This document shows, in pieces, positions 17,822 through 27,244 of a DNA stretch of 64,000 bases; positions within the stretch are counted from its first letter, which is position 1, and every line of letters starts with the position of its first letter. A model generated the notes under the pieces. The model was not told the origin of the DNA. It ran no database searches and saw nothing but the letters and a program-made list of their open reading frames with translations. Source of the DNA: Neomesorhizobium albiziae (GTDB lineage Bacteria > Pseudomonadota > Alphaproteobacteria > Rhizobiales > Rhizobiaceae). The stretch spans positions 33,189 to 97,188 of the forward strand of contig NZ_FOSL01000019.1 in NCBI RefSeq assembly GCF_900114255.1, read 5' to 3'. Position numbers and translations under genes: made by a program.

Positions 17822-18535
17822 TCAGTGGCCCATCTGGCCCGGCGCACCGAACCAGGCGCTCAGGAACGAAAGTTGCTCCGGCCACTGGCCGTAGGCGCCC
17901 TTCAGCGTCATCTCGATGGCGACGTAGAGAATGACGAGCAAGCCGACATAGGCGATCCAGCGGTGCTTGTGCAGCAGGCGAGCGATGAAGGAGGCGGCGA
18001 AGCCCATCAGCGCGATAGACAGCGCCAGGCCGATGATCAGCACCGTCGGGTGATCCATCGCCGCGCCGGCAACCGCCAGAACGTTGTCGAGCGACATCGA
18101 GACGTCGGCGATGACGATCTGCCAGACCGCCTGTCCGAGGGTTTTTGTCTTGGCCTTGCCGACTGTCCCTTCGGCCTTGCCGACTGTCCCGTCGGCATCG
18201 TAGTCGGTATCCGAGAGCGCCTCGGTTGCCTCTTCCTCGTCCTCATGCGACGTGCGCAACTCGCGCCACATCTTCCAGCACACGTAAAGCAGCAGCAGGC
18301 CACCACCGACCAGCAGGATCGGTCCGATCTGCAACAGTTGCTGAGTGACCAGCGCAAAGAAGATGCGCAACAGCGTCGCCGCGATGATGCCGATGAGGAT
18401 TGCCTTCTTGCGCTGTTCGGAAGGCAGACCCGCGGCGGCAAGGCCGATCACGATGGCGTTGTCGCCGGCCAGAACGAGGTCAATGGCGATGACCTGCAGA
18501 AGGGCTGAAAAACCGGCGGCGGTGAAGATTTCCAT
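17822..18535 (-). CDS. TerC/YjbE family integral membrane protein
   Basis: A 237-aa TerC-superfamily membrane protein with about seven hydrophobic segments. The two conserved acidic motifs, DLVLAGDNAIVIGLA (~18-32) and ADVSMSLDNVLAVAG (~143-157), define the family, whose members are implicated in manganese or other metal export, sometimes loading extracytoplasmic enzymes. The cytosolic loop holds a tandem duplication, GTVGKAE-GTVGKAK, from a ~20-bp DNA repeat near 18155-18195. Upstream is a perfect 8-bp inverted repeat that may be its operator. No yybP-ykoY-like manganese riboswitch was recognised. Confidence 0.85.
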   Translation of the reverse strand: MEIFTAAGFSALLQVIAIDLVLAGDNAIVIGLAAAGLPSEQRKKAILIGIIAATLLRIFFALVTQQLLQIGPILLVGGGLLLLYVCWKMWRELRTSHEDEEEATEALSDTDYDADGTVGKAEGTVGKAKTKTLGQAVWQIVIADVSMSLDNVLAVAGAAMDHPTVLIIGLALSIALMGFAASFIARLLHKHRWIAYVGLLVILYVAIEMTLKGAYGQWPEQLSFLSAWFGAPGQMGH

Positions 18536-18563
18536 CGATCATCGACCCTTCTTTGCTCGCGAG

Positions 18564-18587
18564 CACTGTACTAGACGCCGTACAGTG
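18564..18587. promoter_or_regulatory. Operator-like perfect inverted repeat upstream of the TerC gene
   Basis: CACTGTAC (18564-18571) and GTACAGTG (18580-18587) are perfect reverse complements separated by 8 bases, 29 bases upstream of the TerC-family start codon. The symmetry and placement fit a dimeric repressor such as a TetR, GntR or metal-responsive regulator. The regulator is not identified. Confidence 0.45.
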
Positions 18588-18687
18588 TAGGGTCGTGTTA
18601 CGTCAAGTGCGGGCGCCGTCGGCATCTGACCGCATTTGTGAAAGCTAACGGCGGTGGCCATTGCGGGATGTTGGAACCTATTGTCGA

Positions 18688-19398
18688 CTATGGTACCGCC
18701 GGCCGCGCCGCAAACTGCCAATATCCCTGAGCGCGCAACTCGCAGGCCGGACACTGACCGCAGCCCCAGCCCCAATCATGATGGTGAACGCGATCGCCCT
18801 GGTAGCAAGTGTGCGTCTCGTCGCGGATCAAATCCACCAGTTCATCCCCACCCAGAACGCGGGCCAGCCGCCATGTCTCAGCCTTGTCGATCCACATCAA
18901 GGGTGCGTGAACGGCAAAGCGCGCATCCATGCCCAGATTGAGGGCGAGTTGCATTGCCTTCATAGTGTCGTCCCGGCAATCGGGATAACCGGAATAGTCG
19001 GTTTCACAAACGCCCGTCACGATGTGCTTGGCGCCCCGCCGGTACGCAATGGTGGCCGCAAAGGTCAAGAAGAGCAAATTCCGTCCCGGCACAAAAGTGT
19101 TCGGAAGACCATTTGCCTGCATGGCGATTTCGACATCGCGGGTAAGCGACGTGTCGCTGAGCTGGCCGAGCACCGCAACGTCGATCAGGTGGTCTTCGCC
19201 GAGTTTTACGGCCCAATTTGAAAACCGCTCCCGAAACGCATTCAACACCACCGGCCGCACATCCAGTTCAACAAGATGCCTTTGGCGATAGTCAAAGCCG
19301 ATTGTCTCGACATGTGCAAAACGGTCGAGCGCCCAGGCCAGGCACGTGGTTGAGTCTTGTCCACCCGAAAAAAGAACGATGGCCTTAGAATCGTTCAT
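18688..19398 (-). CDS. queC: 7-cyano-7-deazaguanine synthase QueC
   Basis: QueC converts 7-carboxy-7-deazaguanine to preQ0 with ATP and ammonia, in queuosine synthesis. The 236-aa product has the PP-loop ATP-binding motif [15 protein letters not shown] at ~9-23, the [14 protein letters not shown] segment and a C-terminal zinc site (HTCYQGDR and [14 protein letters not shown]). The start at 19398 overlaps the queD stop by 4 bases (ATGA); the frame remains open further upstream but that part is out-of-frame queD. It is the last gene of the queE-queD-queC operon. Confidence 0.95.
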   Translation of the reverse strand: MNDSKAIVLFSGGQDSTTCLAWALDRFAHVETIGFDYRQRHLVELDVRPVVLNAFRERFSNWAVKLGEDHLIDVAVLGQLSDTSLTRDVEIAMQANGLPNTFVPGRNLLFLTFAATIAYRRGAKHIVTGVCETDYSGYPDCRDDTMKAMQLALNLGMDARFAVHAPLMWIDKAETWRLARVLGGDELVDLIRDETHTCYQGDRVHHHDWGWGCGQCPACELRAQGYWQFAARPAVP

Positions 19399-19769
19399 TG
19401 CATGCTCCCGGCAACGGTGCCTTCGTATTCCGCCCAGCAGTCCGGCGTCTCGAAAACGACCACAGCGGTCGTCTGGGGAAGAAGCGGTTTGACACGTTCC
19501 CATATCCAGATTGCGATATTCTCGGCCGTGGGGTTCTGCAGCCCTTCGATGTCGTTGAGGCAATAGTGGTCAAGCCGCTTCAGCAGCGGCCCGAAGGCTG
19601 CCTCCACATCAAAGAAATCGACAACGAAGCCCGTATGAGGATCGACAGGCCCTTCCAACCGCAGTTCGACGCGGTACGAATGCCCATGCATCCGATGGCA
19701 ACGGTGCGTGTCCGGTACGTTCGGCAAGCGATGCGCCGCTTCAAAGGTGAATGCCTGTACGATTTTCAT
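19395..19769 (-). CDS. queD: 6-carboxy-5,6,7,8-tetrahydropterin synthase QueD
   Basis: QueD turns 7,8-dihydroneopterin triphosphate into 6-carboxytetrahydropterin, the substrate of QueE. The 124-aa product is typical in length. Zinc-binding histidines are seen in FEAAHRLP (His13) and HRMHGHSY, with the catalytic cysteine in HRCHRMHGH (Cys24). [13 protein letters not shown] and the terminal [11 protein letters not shown] are family features. It overlaps both neighbours by 4 bases, which indicates full translational coupling. Confidence 0.95.
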   Translation of the reverse strand: MKIVQAFTFEAAHRLPNVPDTHRCHRMHGHSYRVELRLEGPVDPHTGFVVDFFDVEAAFGPLLKRLDHYCLNDIEGLQNPTAENIAIWIWERVKPLLPQTTAVVVFETPDCWAEYEGTVAGSMQ

Positions 19770-20401
19770 CGAATTCCCAGCTGTTTGTGTGTTTGAAGGC
19801 AGAGTTGCCAGCGAGGATTAGCCAAGCAGAATTCTAACGCTGCCTGGGTATTGGGTATGCGCGCAGATCCATCCATCGGCTGAAGTAGGAAATGGTCGAA
19901 CTCCAACGCCTCGAACCGCTCCGGCTCGGCGCCGGCCTGCGGAAACACCAACTTGAGTTCGTTCCCACGTGTCAGTTTGACTGGCGCACCGGCTTTCGGG
20001 CTTACGCAGATCCAGTCGATGCCGGGAGGCGGCGTCAATGTGCCGTTCGTCTCAACTGCAATTGCAAAACCTTCGGCATGAAGCGCCTCGACAAGAGAGG
20101 TGTCGAGTTGAAGCAGTGGTTCGCCCCCTGTGAGAACGGCGAAGCGTCGTCTTGTGTCGCCGGACGACCATTTTTGTGCGATTGCCTGGGCGAGGTCGTT
20201 AGCGGTAGCAAAGCGACCGCCGCCATCGCCATTGGTTCCGACAAAGTCGGTGTCACAGAACTGGCAGATCGCCTTTGATCGGTCGGCCTCGCGACCTGAC
20301 CAGAGGTTGCACCCGGCAAACCGGCAGAAAACAGCTGCACGTCCGGCATTCTGGCCCTCGCCTTGCAGTGTGTAGAAGATTTCCTTGACCGCATACGCCA
20401 T
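19766..20401 (-). CDS. queE: 7-carboxy-7-deazaguanine synthase QueE
   Basis: QueE is a radical-SAM enzyme that contracts 6-carboxytetrahydropterin to 7-carboxy-7-deazaguanine. The 211-aa product carries the unusual cluster motif C-x14-C-x2-C (Cys31, Cys46, Cys49; CNLWSGREAD then CQFCDTDF), the form known from Burkholderia multivorans QueE rather than the canonical C-x3-C-x2-C. The N-terminal EIFYTLQGEGQNAGR and the GGEPLLQ SAM-binding segment support the call. It is the first gene of the que operon. Confidence 0.94.
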   Translation of the reverse strand: MAYAVKEIFYTLQGEGQNAGRAAVFCRFAGCNLWSGREADRSKAICQFCDTDFVGTNGDGGGRFATANDLAQAIAQKWSSGDTRRRFAVLTGGEPLLQLDTSLVEALHAEGFAIAVETNGTLTPPPGIDWICVSPKAGAPVKLTRGNELKLVFPQAGAEPERFEALEFDHFLLQPMDGSARIPNTQAALEFCLANPRWQLCLQTHKQLGIR

Positions 20402-20849
20402 CGCGTCAAGCTGCCCCTATCGTTCGCCGCAGGCTCATTTCAGCCCCTGCGCAATGTGTCTCGACAATTGTCGAATGTCTGAGGAAACATTCTGCCGCGC
20501 GTTCAAACACCGGTTGTGCTCGAATGCCGCCCACCTGAACTCCAAGTGGTGGGTCCCTTCAAAGGCCATCGCGCCCAGGCGAAGGACTCTCGACTGGCTG
20601 TCGCCTAGCATCACATGCAGCGCGTAGACAAGTGCCTTCAGAGCTGGCCGTTGCCGCCATCTGGCGAGGGCAGCAACGCGAAGCTTGCTGAATTGGGAAC
20701 GGCATGATGATCGGATCGGGAGAATTGTATTCGGTTTTGCGGGGTTGCGCCGGTTGCGGGAGACGGCGAGCCTTGCCAAGGGATGCCGCTCAAAAGCAGC
20801 TTTTGCGACCTGTAACACGGGAAATGAAGATGAAATGATCGCGATGCGC
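20402..20849. other. Gene-poor 448-bp interval between queE and kdpE
   Basis: The upstream region of the que operon and the downstream region of kdpE. A minus-strand frame at 20435-20818 (127 codons) and a plus-strand frame at 20385-20627 are open, but neither has a recognisable domain, a clear ribosome-binding site or convincing codon use. The minus-strand frame could be a decayed gene. I see no RNA gene or strong hairpin here. Confidence 0.4.
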
Positions 20850-21542
20850 TCAGTTGCCCTCGCTCAGCCGATAGCCGACACCCGTCTCGGTCCTGATGTA
20901 GCGCGGCTGTTCCGGGTTCGGCTCGATCTTCTGGCGCAGTTGCCTGACATAGACGCGGAGGTACTGTACGTCATAGGCATTGCCCCAGACCTGCTTCAAT
21001 AGGAAATTGTGGGTTAGCACCTTGCCGGCATGCTGCGCCATCACGCGCAAGATATCGTATTCCTTGGGCGACAGTTTTATCTCCTCGTCACCGACCTTGA
21101 CGATGCGCCGGACCAGGTCGATCGACAGGTCGCCGGTCTGGAATACCGGTTTTTCGCCCTGCTGCTGCAGCCTGTGGCGAAGCGCGACACGGATGCGGGC
21201 AAGCAGCTCGTTCACGCCGAAGGGTTTTGTCACATAGTCGTCGGCGCCAAGCTCCAGCGCGTCGACGATGCCAGCCTCGTCGGTACGGCTGGACAGGATG
21301 ATGACCGGTACGAGATTGTTTGCATCGCGCCAGCGCCGCAGCAACTCATGCCCCTGGATGTCCGGCAACCCGAGGTCGAGGATGACGAGATCGGGTGCGC
21401 TGTCCTCCATCCGCTCGAGCGCCGTCTTGCCGTTGGTTGCTTCAATGGCCGTATAATCCTGTGTCGTCAGGCCGACACGCAGAAGTTTGCGGATTGGCGG
21501 TTCGTCGTCGACGATGAGAATCCTGACGGGTGGAGCGCTCAT
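20850..21542 (-). CDS. kdpE: KdpE response regulator of the Kdp potassium system
   Basis: An OmpR-family response regulator of 230 aa. The receiver domain has acidic residues VDDE (Asp12/Asp13), the phospho-acceptor Asp56 in VILDLGLPD, and Lys in VTKPFG. The winged-helix domain follows from ~130 (LSPKEYDILRVMAQHAGKVLTH...YLRVYVRQLRQKIEPNP), ending YIRTETGVGYRL. The start overlaps the kdpD stop by 4 bases. KdpE~P activates kdp transcription when potassium or turgor is low. It is the last gene of the kdp operon. Confidence 0.95.
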   Translation of the reverse strand: MSAPPVRILIVDDEPPIRKLLRVGLTTQDYTAIEATNGKTALERMEDSAPDLVILDLGLPDIQGHELLRRWRDANNLVPVIILSSRTDEAGIVDALELGADDYVTKPFGVNELLARIRVALRHRLQQQGEKPVFQTGDLSIDLVRRIVKVGDEEIKLSPKEYDILRVMAQHAGKVLTHNFLLKQVWGNAYDVQYLRVYVRQLRQKIEPNPEQPRYIRTETGVGYRLSEGN

Positions 21543-24235
21543 GCGGGCAGGGCCTTTCGTTCGGCGTCGCCGGGCAGCGGCATCCTGATCGTGAACACCG
21601 CGCCGCTTCGGTCCGTGCGGTTGCCGGCGGTTATCGTGCCGTTCATCGCCTCGATGAAGCCGCGGCAGATTGCGAGCCCGAGCCCGGTTCCGGCGCGCAC
21701 GCTGTCGCCTTTCTGGGCGCGGGTGAATTTGCCGAACACCCGTTCCAGGTCTTCCTCGGCGATGCCCGGCCCTTCGTCTAGCATCTGCAGCGTCACCGCC
21801 CCCGTGTCGGCAAATGCCTGGACACGGATACGTGAATTAGGTTCGGAATATTTGCCGGCATTGTCGAAGAGATTGAACAGCACCTGCTCGAACAGCACCG
21901 GGTCGACCCGGATCAGCGGCAGGTTTTTCGGCAGATCGACATCAACCTGGTGGGACGCGAGGATTTTCTTGGCCCGCGACAGAGCCGTTCCGACGATTTC
22001 GTTGAGTTCGAGCATGCCGTAATTCGGTTCGATCGCTCCCGATTCCAGCCGCGTCATGTCGAGCAGGTTGGCGATGAACCGGTTCAGCCGCTCGGCTTCG
22101 TCCTGAATGGTCCCCAGCAGGTCTTCCTTGGTCGGGTCGTCCAGCGCTTTGGGAAATTCACGCAGCGTTCCCGCGGCGCCCATGATCGAGGCGAGGGGGG
22201 TTTTGAGATCATGCGATATGGAAGTGAGCAGCGCCGAACGCAGTCGGTCCGCCTCGACCGCCAGCTTCGCGTTGTCGAGATCCTCGACCAGGTTGACGCG
22301 TTCGATGGCAAGGGCCGCCTGGTCCGTCAGGGCATCCATCAGCCGCCGCCGCTCCGGCGTCAGCAGCGGCCCTTGCCGGTCGTCATCGATGCCGACAACG
22401 CCGATGGCGCCGCGCGCCGTGCGCACCGGCAGGAAGAGTCGCTTGGCGCCGGGCAACGTGTCGGCGCCGCGTCCGGCCGGCCGGTCGTTTTCCCAAGCCC
22501 ATTTCGCGGCGGCGATATCGGCCTGGCCGAGCGTATCCTCTGGCGGGTAGCCGGCCTTCACGGTGATGACGCCCTGTTCCGGCATCAGCAGGACGACGCG
22601 CACCTTCAGCATCGACGCGATCTGGAAAGCGGTTGCCCACAACACGTCGTCAAGCGTCGCGGTTGCCGCAAGCTTCTTCGAAAAGAGATAAAGGTCCTCG
22701 GTGACGCGCACCCGCTGCCTGGCCGCCACTGCCTGGCCACGCACGCGCGCCGTCAGATTGCTGGCGATGACTGCGACGATGAGGAAGAAGACGAAGGTGA
22801 CGACGCTTTCCGGGCTCCCCAGCGTCAGCGTGTAGAGCGGTGGCAGGAAGAAGAAATTGAAGGCCAGCGCGCTGACGATGCTGGTGAAGATCGCCGGCGC
22901 CAGCCCATACCAAAGCGCGCTGGTCAGCACGCCCATCAGGAAGACGATGCCGATGTTGTCGACATCCAGAAACTGCCGCAGCAGCAGGGCGCAGCCCAGT
23001 GCCAGAGCGGTGATCGCGACGGATGAAACGTAAGGCGTCGGCGAAAACTCGGTCTGGTTGCCGAGCTGCACCGAGCCCTTCGGCTCGTTGGCAGCCTTCT
23101 CGTTGCCGGAAACGACATGCACGCTGACGTCGCCCGCGATACGGATAAGGTCGTGCGTCGCGGAACCTTCGAGCCATTCGCGCCAGCGCCCTTTGTCCGA
23201 GCGGCCGATGACGATATGCGTCACATTGTGCTCGCGCGCATAACGCATGACTTCTTCTGCGACGTTGCGGCCGGGCAAAGTCGCCGCCTCGGCGCCCAGT
23301 GTCTCGGCCAGCCGCAGCGAAAGCGCGACACGGTCGCGCTCGGCTTCGGAAAGCCGCGCCGATCGCGTCGTCTCGATGGTAATCGCCGACCAGGGCGCGC
23401 GTAGGCGCTCCGCCAGCCGCCTGCCGTAGCGCACCAGTGCGGGCGAGCGCGCCGCTTCGTCAATGCAGACCAGCACGCGGTCGCCGGCGGCCCACGGACC
23501 GGAGATCGCGTGCTCCTGCATGTGTCGGACGAGTTGCTCGTCGACCCGTTGCGCCGTGCGCCTCAGCGCCAGTTCGCGCAGCGCCGTCAAATTGCCAGGC
23601 GAGAAATAATTCTCGATGGCGCTCTTGGCAGTCCTTGGAAGATAGACCTTGCCTTGCTTCAGCCGCTCGATCAGGTCGCCCGGCGTCAGGTCGATGACTT
23701 CGATATCGTCGGCGCGGTCGATGATAGAGTCCGGCACGGTTTCACGCACCCTGATGCGGGTGATCTGGGCGACGATGTCGTTCAGGCTCTCGACGTGCTG
23801 GATGTTGACGGTGGTGTAGACATCTATGCCTGCCGCCAGCAGTTCCTCGATGTCGAGATAGCGTTTCGGATGCCGGCTACCGGGCGTGTTGGTATGCGCG
23901 AGTTCGTCGACCAGCACCAGCGCCGGCCTGCGCGCCAGAATCCCGTCGAGATCCATCTCATCCAGCGCACGGTCCTTGTAGGTAACGGCGACGCGCGGAA
24001 TGATCTCGAAACCCTGGACGAGTGCCTCGGTCTCCTTGCGTCCGTGCGTCTCGACCACGCCGATGACAACATCGACGCCCTCGGCCTTGCGGGCACGGCC
24101 GGCGAGCAGCATTTCGTAAGTCTTGCCGACGCCAGGTGCAGCGCCCAGGAAGATGCGTAGCCTGCCGCGCACCTCGCGTTCGGCGGATTCGAGAAGGGCG
24201 TCCGGGGAGGGACGCCGGTCGGCTTCATCGGCCAT
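21539..24235 (-). CDS. kdpD: KdpD sensor histidine kinase
   Basis: A full-length 898-aa KdpD from the ATG at 24235 (the frame is open to 24301). Order of parts: N-terminal KdpD domain with Walker A GAAPGVGKTYEML (~32-44), a universal-stress-like domain with THIVIGRSDKGRWRE (~350), four transmembrane helices (DUF4118, ~400-500), a GAF domain (~530-640), the phospho-accepting His in SISHDLKTPLASIMG (~676), and a HATPase domain ending GTGLGLAICRGF. It senses low potassium and other signals and phosphorylates KdpE. It lies 90 bases after kdpC. Confidence 0.95.
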   Translation of the reverse strand: MADEADRRPSPDALLESAEREVRGRLRIFLGAAPGVGKTYEMLLAGRARKAEGVDVVIGVVETHGRKETEALVQGFEIIPRVAVTYKDRALDEMDLDGILARRPALVLVDELAHTNTPGSRHPKRYLDIEELLAAGIDVYTTVNIQHVESLNDIVAQITRIRVRETVPDSIIDRADDIEVIDLTPGDLIERLKQGKVYLPRTAKSAIENYFSPGNLTALRELALRRTAQRVDEQLVRHMQEHAISGPWAAGDRVLVCIDEAARSPALVRYGRRLAERLRAPWSAITIETTRSARLSEAERDRVALSLRLAETLGAEAATLPGRNVAEEVMRYAREHNVTHIVIGRSDKGRWREWLEGSATHDLIRIAGDVSVHVVSGNEKAANEPKGSVQLGNQTEFSPTPYVSSVAITALALGCALLLRQFLDVDNIGIVFLMGVLTSALWYGLAPAIFTSIVSALAFNFFFLPPLYTLTLGSPESVVTFVFFLIVAVIASNLTARVRGQAVAARQRVRVTEDLYLFSKKLAATATLDDVLWATAFQIASMLKVRVVLLMPEQGVITVKAGYPPEDTLGQADIAAAKWAWENDRPAGRGADTLPGAKRLFLPVRTARGAIGVVGIDDDRQGPLLTPERRRLMDALTDQAALAIERVNLVEDLDNAKLAVEADRLRSALLTSISHDLKTPLASIMGAAGTLREFPKALDDPTKEDLLGTIQDEAERLNRFIANLLDMTRLESGAIEPNYGMLELNEIVGTALSRAKKILASHQVDVDLPKNLPLIRVDPVLFEQVLFNLFDNAGKYSEPNSRIRVQAFADTGAVTLQMLDEGPGIAEEDLERVFGKFTRAQKGDSVRAGTGLGLAICRGFIEAMNGTITAGNRTDRSGAVFTIRMPLPGDAERKALPA

Positions 24236-24325
24236 CAACGCGAGTCGGGCTCCCGGGCAACAGTTCGCCTTATTGGTCGTGCAAAGCCGCCCCGGCGTCA
24301 ACCGGAGCGGCGAAAGCAGGATGCG

Positions 24326-24928
24326 TTAATTCGCCGTGGCATCGAGCGCGCGGTTGAGCGCCAGAACGTTGACCACCGGCTCGCCAAGAACGCCCAGGAT
24401 GCGGCCCTGGGTGTGCTCGGCGATCAGCCCCTTGAGCTGGTCTTCCGAGATGCCGCGGGCCTTGGCGACACGTGGCGCCTGGAAAAGTGCCGCTTCCGGC
24501 GAGATGTGCGGGTCGAGACCGCTGCCGGTCGTAGTGACGAGGTCGATCGGCACCGGTTGCGACGGGTTTTCGGCCTTCAGACGCTCGAGATCGGCCTTGA
24601 CGCGCTCAATCATAGCTGCGTTGCCCGGCCCAGCGTTCGAGCCCATCGAATTCACCGCATTGTAAGGAACGGTTGTCGTCTTCGACGGGTCTGCCGGATC
24701 CGGCCCGAGGGTCACCGATGGCCGGCCATGGAAATAGCGTTGGTCGGTGAAGTTCTGGCCGATCAGCTCAGAGCCGACGACCGTGCCGTTTTCGACGATC
24801 AGGCTGCCGCTGGCCTGGTGCGGGAACAGCGCGCCGGCGACGCCGGTCATCGCCAGGGGATAGGCGAGGCCGGTGATCGCCGTGAGCGCGACGATCATGA
24901 CGAGGGCGGGACGAAGTTGCTTCAACAT
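24326..24928 (-). CDS. kdpC: Potassium-transporting ATPase subunit KdpC
   Basis: The 200-aa KdpC has one N-terminal transmembrane helix (~7-30, [28 protein letters not shown]) and a periplasmic domain. [19 protein letters not shown] and [22 protein letters not shown] are strongly conserved in KdpC, as is the ending [14 protein letters not shown]. KdpC sits against KdpA and is thought to raise potassium affinity or help assembly. Eleven bases separate it from the kdpB stop. Confidence 0.96.
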   Translation of the reverse strand: MLKQLRPALVMIVALTAITGLAYPLAMTGVAGALFPHQASGSLIVENGTVVGSELIGQNFTDQRYFHGRPSVTLGPDPADPSKTTTVPYNAVNSMGSNAGPGNAAMIERVKADLERLKAENPSQPVPIDLVTTTGSGLDPHISPEAALFQAPRVAKARGISEDQLKGLIAEHTQGRILGVLGEPVVNVLALNRALDATAN

Positions 24929-24939
24929 GTTGTTAGTCC

Positions 24940-27039
24940 TTAAGCGAGGCCGAGAGCCGAGACGACCATGTCGATCGCCTTGATGCCGGCGAACGGCACC
25001 AGAATGCCGCCGAGGCCGTAGATGAGGAGGTTGCGGCGCAACAGCGAGGCCGCGCCCACGGCACGATATTTGACGCCGCGCAGCGCCAGCGGGATCAGCG
25101 CAACGATGATCAGCGCATTGAAGATGATCGCCGAAAGGATCGCCGATTGAGGGGTCGAAAGACCCATCACGTTCAGCACCTGGAGCTGCGGGTAGAAGGC
25201 CACAAACATCGCCGGGATGATGGCGAAATATTTGGCGATGTCGTTGGCGATGGAAAACGTCGTCAACGCTCCGCGCGTCATCAGCAGCTGCTTGCCGATC
25301 TCGACGATTTCGATGAGCTTGGTCGGGTCGCTGTCGAGGTCGACCATGTTGCCGGCCTCGCGGGCGGCCACCGTGCCGGTGTTCATGGCGACGCCGACGT
25401 CGGCCTGCGCAAGTGCGGGCGCATCGTTGGTGCCGTCACCGCACATGGCGACAAGCTTACCCTTGGCCTGTTCCTCACGGATCAGGCTAAGCTTGTTTTC
25501 GGGCGTCGCCTCGGCCAGGAAATCGTCGACGCCGGCTTCGGCGGCGATCGCCGCTGCGGTCATCGGGTTGTCGCCGGTGATCATCACCGTGCGGATGCCC
25601 ATGCGGCGGAGTTCCGCGAAACGCTCGCGGATGCCGCCCTTGACGATGTCCTTCAGGTAGACCACGCCGAGCAGACGGCCATCACGCGCCACGGCGAGCG
25701 GCGTGCCGCCGACCTTGGCGATCTCGTCGGCGATGGCGCGAATGTCGCGAACGCTCTCAGCGGAGGCCTGTGTCTTGAGGAGGGTGGCCGTGCCGCTTGC
25801 CACCGCCACTGTCGGATTGGCGCCGACATGGGCGAGCACTGCATCGACGGCGCCCTTGCGGATCGAACTGCCGTCGACATCGACGCCGCTCATGCGGGTC
25901 TGTGCGGTGAACGGAACGAAATGCGCATGCAGCGAGCGCATGTCGCGCTCCCTTATGCGGTATTTTTCCTTGGCCAGCACAACGATCGAGCGGCCTTCCG
26001 GCGTCTCGTCGGCAAGCGAGGCCAGCTGGGCAGCGTCCGCGAGTTCCTGCTCGGTAACGCCCTTGATCGGCCGGAATTCCGTCGCCTGGCGGTTGCCCAG
26101 CGTGATGGTGCCGGTCTTGTCGAGTAGCAGCGTATCGACGTCGCCGGCCGCTTCGACGGCGCGGCCGGACATTGCCAGCACGTTGAAGCGCACCAGACGG
26201 TCCATGCCGGCGATGCCGATCGCCGAGAGCAGCGCGCCGATGGTGGTCGGGATCAGGGTGACGAACAGCGCGACCAGTACGACGATCGGGATCGAGCCGC
26301 CGGCATAAGCGGCGAAGCTCGGGATCGTCGCTACCGCCAGCACGAAGATCAGCGTCATGCCGGCAAGCAGGATGTTGAGCGCGATCTCGTTCGGCGTCTT
26401 CTTGCGCTGTGCGCCTTCGACGAGGCTGATCATGCGGTCGAGGAAGGTGTTGCCGGAAGCCGCGGTGATGCGGACGCGGATCCAGTCGGACAGCACCTGG
26501 GTGCCGCCGGTGACGGCCGAACGGTCGCCGCCGCTTTCGCGGATGACGGGCGCGGATTCGCCGGTGATCGCCGCTTCGTTGACCGAGGCCACGCCTTCCA
26601 CGACTTCGCCGTCGGAAGGAATGATGTCGCCCGCCTCGACGACCACCAGGTCGCCGACCTTGAGGCTGGTCGCAGGCACGATCTCGTAGCTCGACCTGCC
26701 GTCGGCGGAGAGCAGCTTGGCGGTGGTTTCGGTACGTGTACGGCGCAGCGCATCGGCCTGCGCCTTGCCGCGGCCTTCCGCTACTGCTTCGGCGAAATTG
26801 GCAAACAAAACGGTGAACCACAGCCAGATGATGATCTGCAGCGTGAAGCCGTATTGGGCGCTGCTGCCCAGCACCACGTCTTTGATGAACAGGAGGGTGG
26901 TCAGGGCGGAAACGACGGCGACGACAAACATCACCGGATTTTTCGCCAGCGAACGCGGATCGAGCTTTCTGAAGGAAGCCCCGATCGCCGGAATGAGGAT
27001 GCCGGCATCCAAGATGCTGGCGGATTGTAGCTTGCTCAT
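24940..27039 (-). CDS. kdpB: Potassium-transporting ATPase ATP-binding subunit KdpB
   Basis: The 699-aa P-type ATPase subunit that powers K+ uptake. From the ATG at 27039: TM1-2 near ~35-85, the actuator loop with ITGESAPV (~162), the phosphorylation site DKTGTIT (Asp at ~310) and the hinge [17 protein letters not shown] (~520). Inhibitory Ser in TGES is the known regulatory site of KdpB. The start overlaps the stop of a 66-aa membrane protein gene by 4 bases (ATGA). The frame extends upstream but only as that gene's shadow. Confidence 0.97.
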   Translation of the reverse strand: MSKLQSASILDAGILIPAIGASFRKLDPRSLAKNPVMFVVAVVSALTTLLFIKDVVLGSSAQYGFTLQIIIWLWFTVLFANFAEAVAEGRGKAQADALRRTRTETTAKLLSADGRSSYEIVPATSLKVGDLVVVEAGDIIPSDGEVVEGVASVNEAAITGESAPVIRESGGDRSAVTGGTQVLSDWIRVRITAASGNTFLDRMISLVEGAQRKKTPNEIALNILLAGMTLIFVLAVATIPSFAAYAGGSIPIVVLVALFVTLIPTTIGALLSAIGIAGMDRLVRFNVLAMSGRAVEAAGDVDTLLLDKTGTITLGNRQATEFRPIKGVTEQELADAAQLASLADETPEGRSIVVLAKEKYRIRERDMRSLHAHFVPFTAQTRMSGVDVDGSSIRKGAVDAVLAHVGANPTVAVASGTATLLKTQASAESVRDIRAIADEIAKVGGTPLAVARDGRLLGVVYLKDIVKGGIRERFAELRRMGIRTVMITGDNPMTAAAIAAEAGVDDFLAEATPENKLSLIREEQAKGKLVAMCGDGTNDAPALAQADVGVAMNTGTVAAREAGNMVDLDSDPTKLIEIVEIGKQLLMTRGALTTFSIANDIAKYFAIIPAMFVAFYPQLQVLNVMGLSTPQSAILSAIIFNALIIVALIPLALRGVKYRAVGAASLLRRNLLIYGLGGILVPFAGIKAIDMVVSALGLA

Positions 27040-27236
27040 TGGAACTGTCCCGGGTTTTCGATCTGCATGGCAGAAACGAGATAGGCGGCGCCCTCGACGC
27101 AGAGGGCGCTTATGGCGAGAACGATGACCATGCCGAGGATCAGGTCGGACACGGCGAACTGCGGCCGACTGTCCCGCGCCTTGTCGGCGCGGGCAGGCAA
27201 CAGATAACGCAGGCTGCTCAGCGGATAGTGTGACAT
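27036..27236 (-). CDS. Small single-TM protein encoded between kdpA and kdpB
   Basis: A 66-aa protein not named in the classical kdpFABC operon. It begins 8 bases after the kdpA stop with a GAGG ribosome-binding site and overlaps kdpB by ATGA, so its translation should be coupled to both. Residues ~1-28 are basic and polar ([19 protein letters not shown]), followed by one hydrophobic helix at ~31-57 ([24 protein letters not shown]). A membrane-bound Kdp accessory or regulatory subunit is a fair guess; I know no function for it. Confidence 0.7.
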   Translation of the reverse strand: MSHYPLSSLRYLLPARADKARDSRPQFAVSDLILGMVIVLAISALCVEGAAYLVSAMQIENPGQFQ

Positions 27237-27244
27237 CGCGGGCC

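Noticed and set aside
20435..20818. 127-codon minus-strand frame between queE and kdpE
   Set aside because: No ribosome-binding site, no recognisable domain, irregular composition; noted only as a possible gene remnant.
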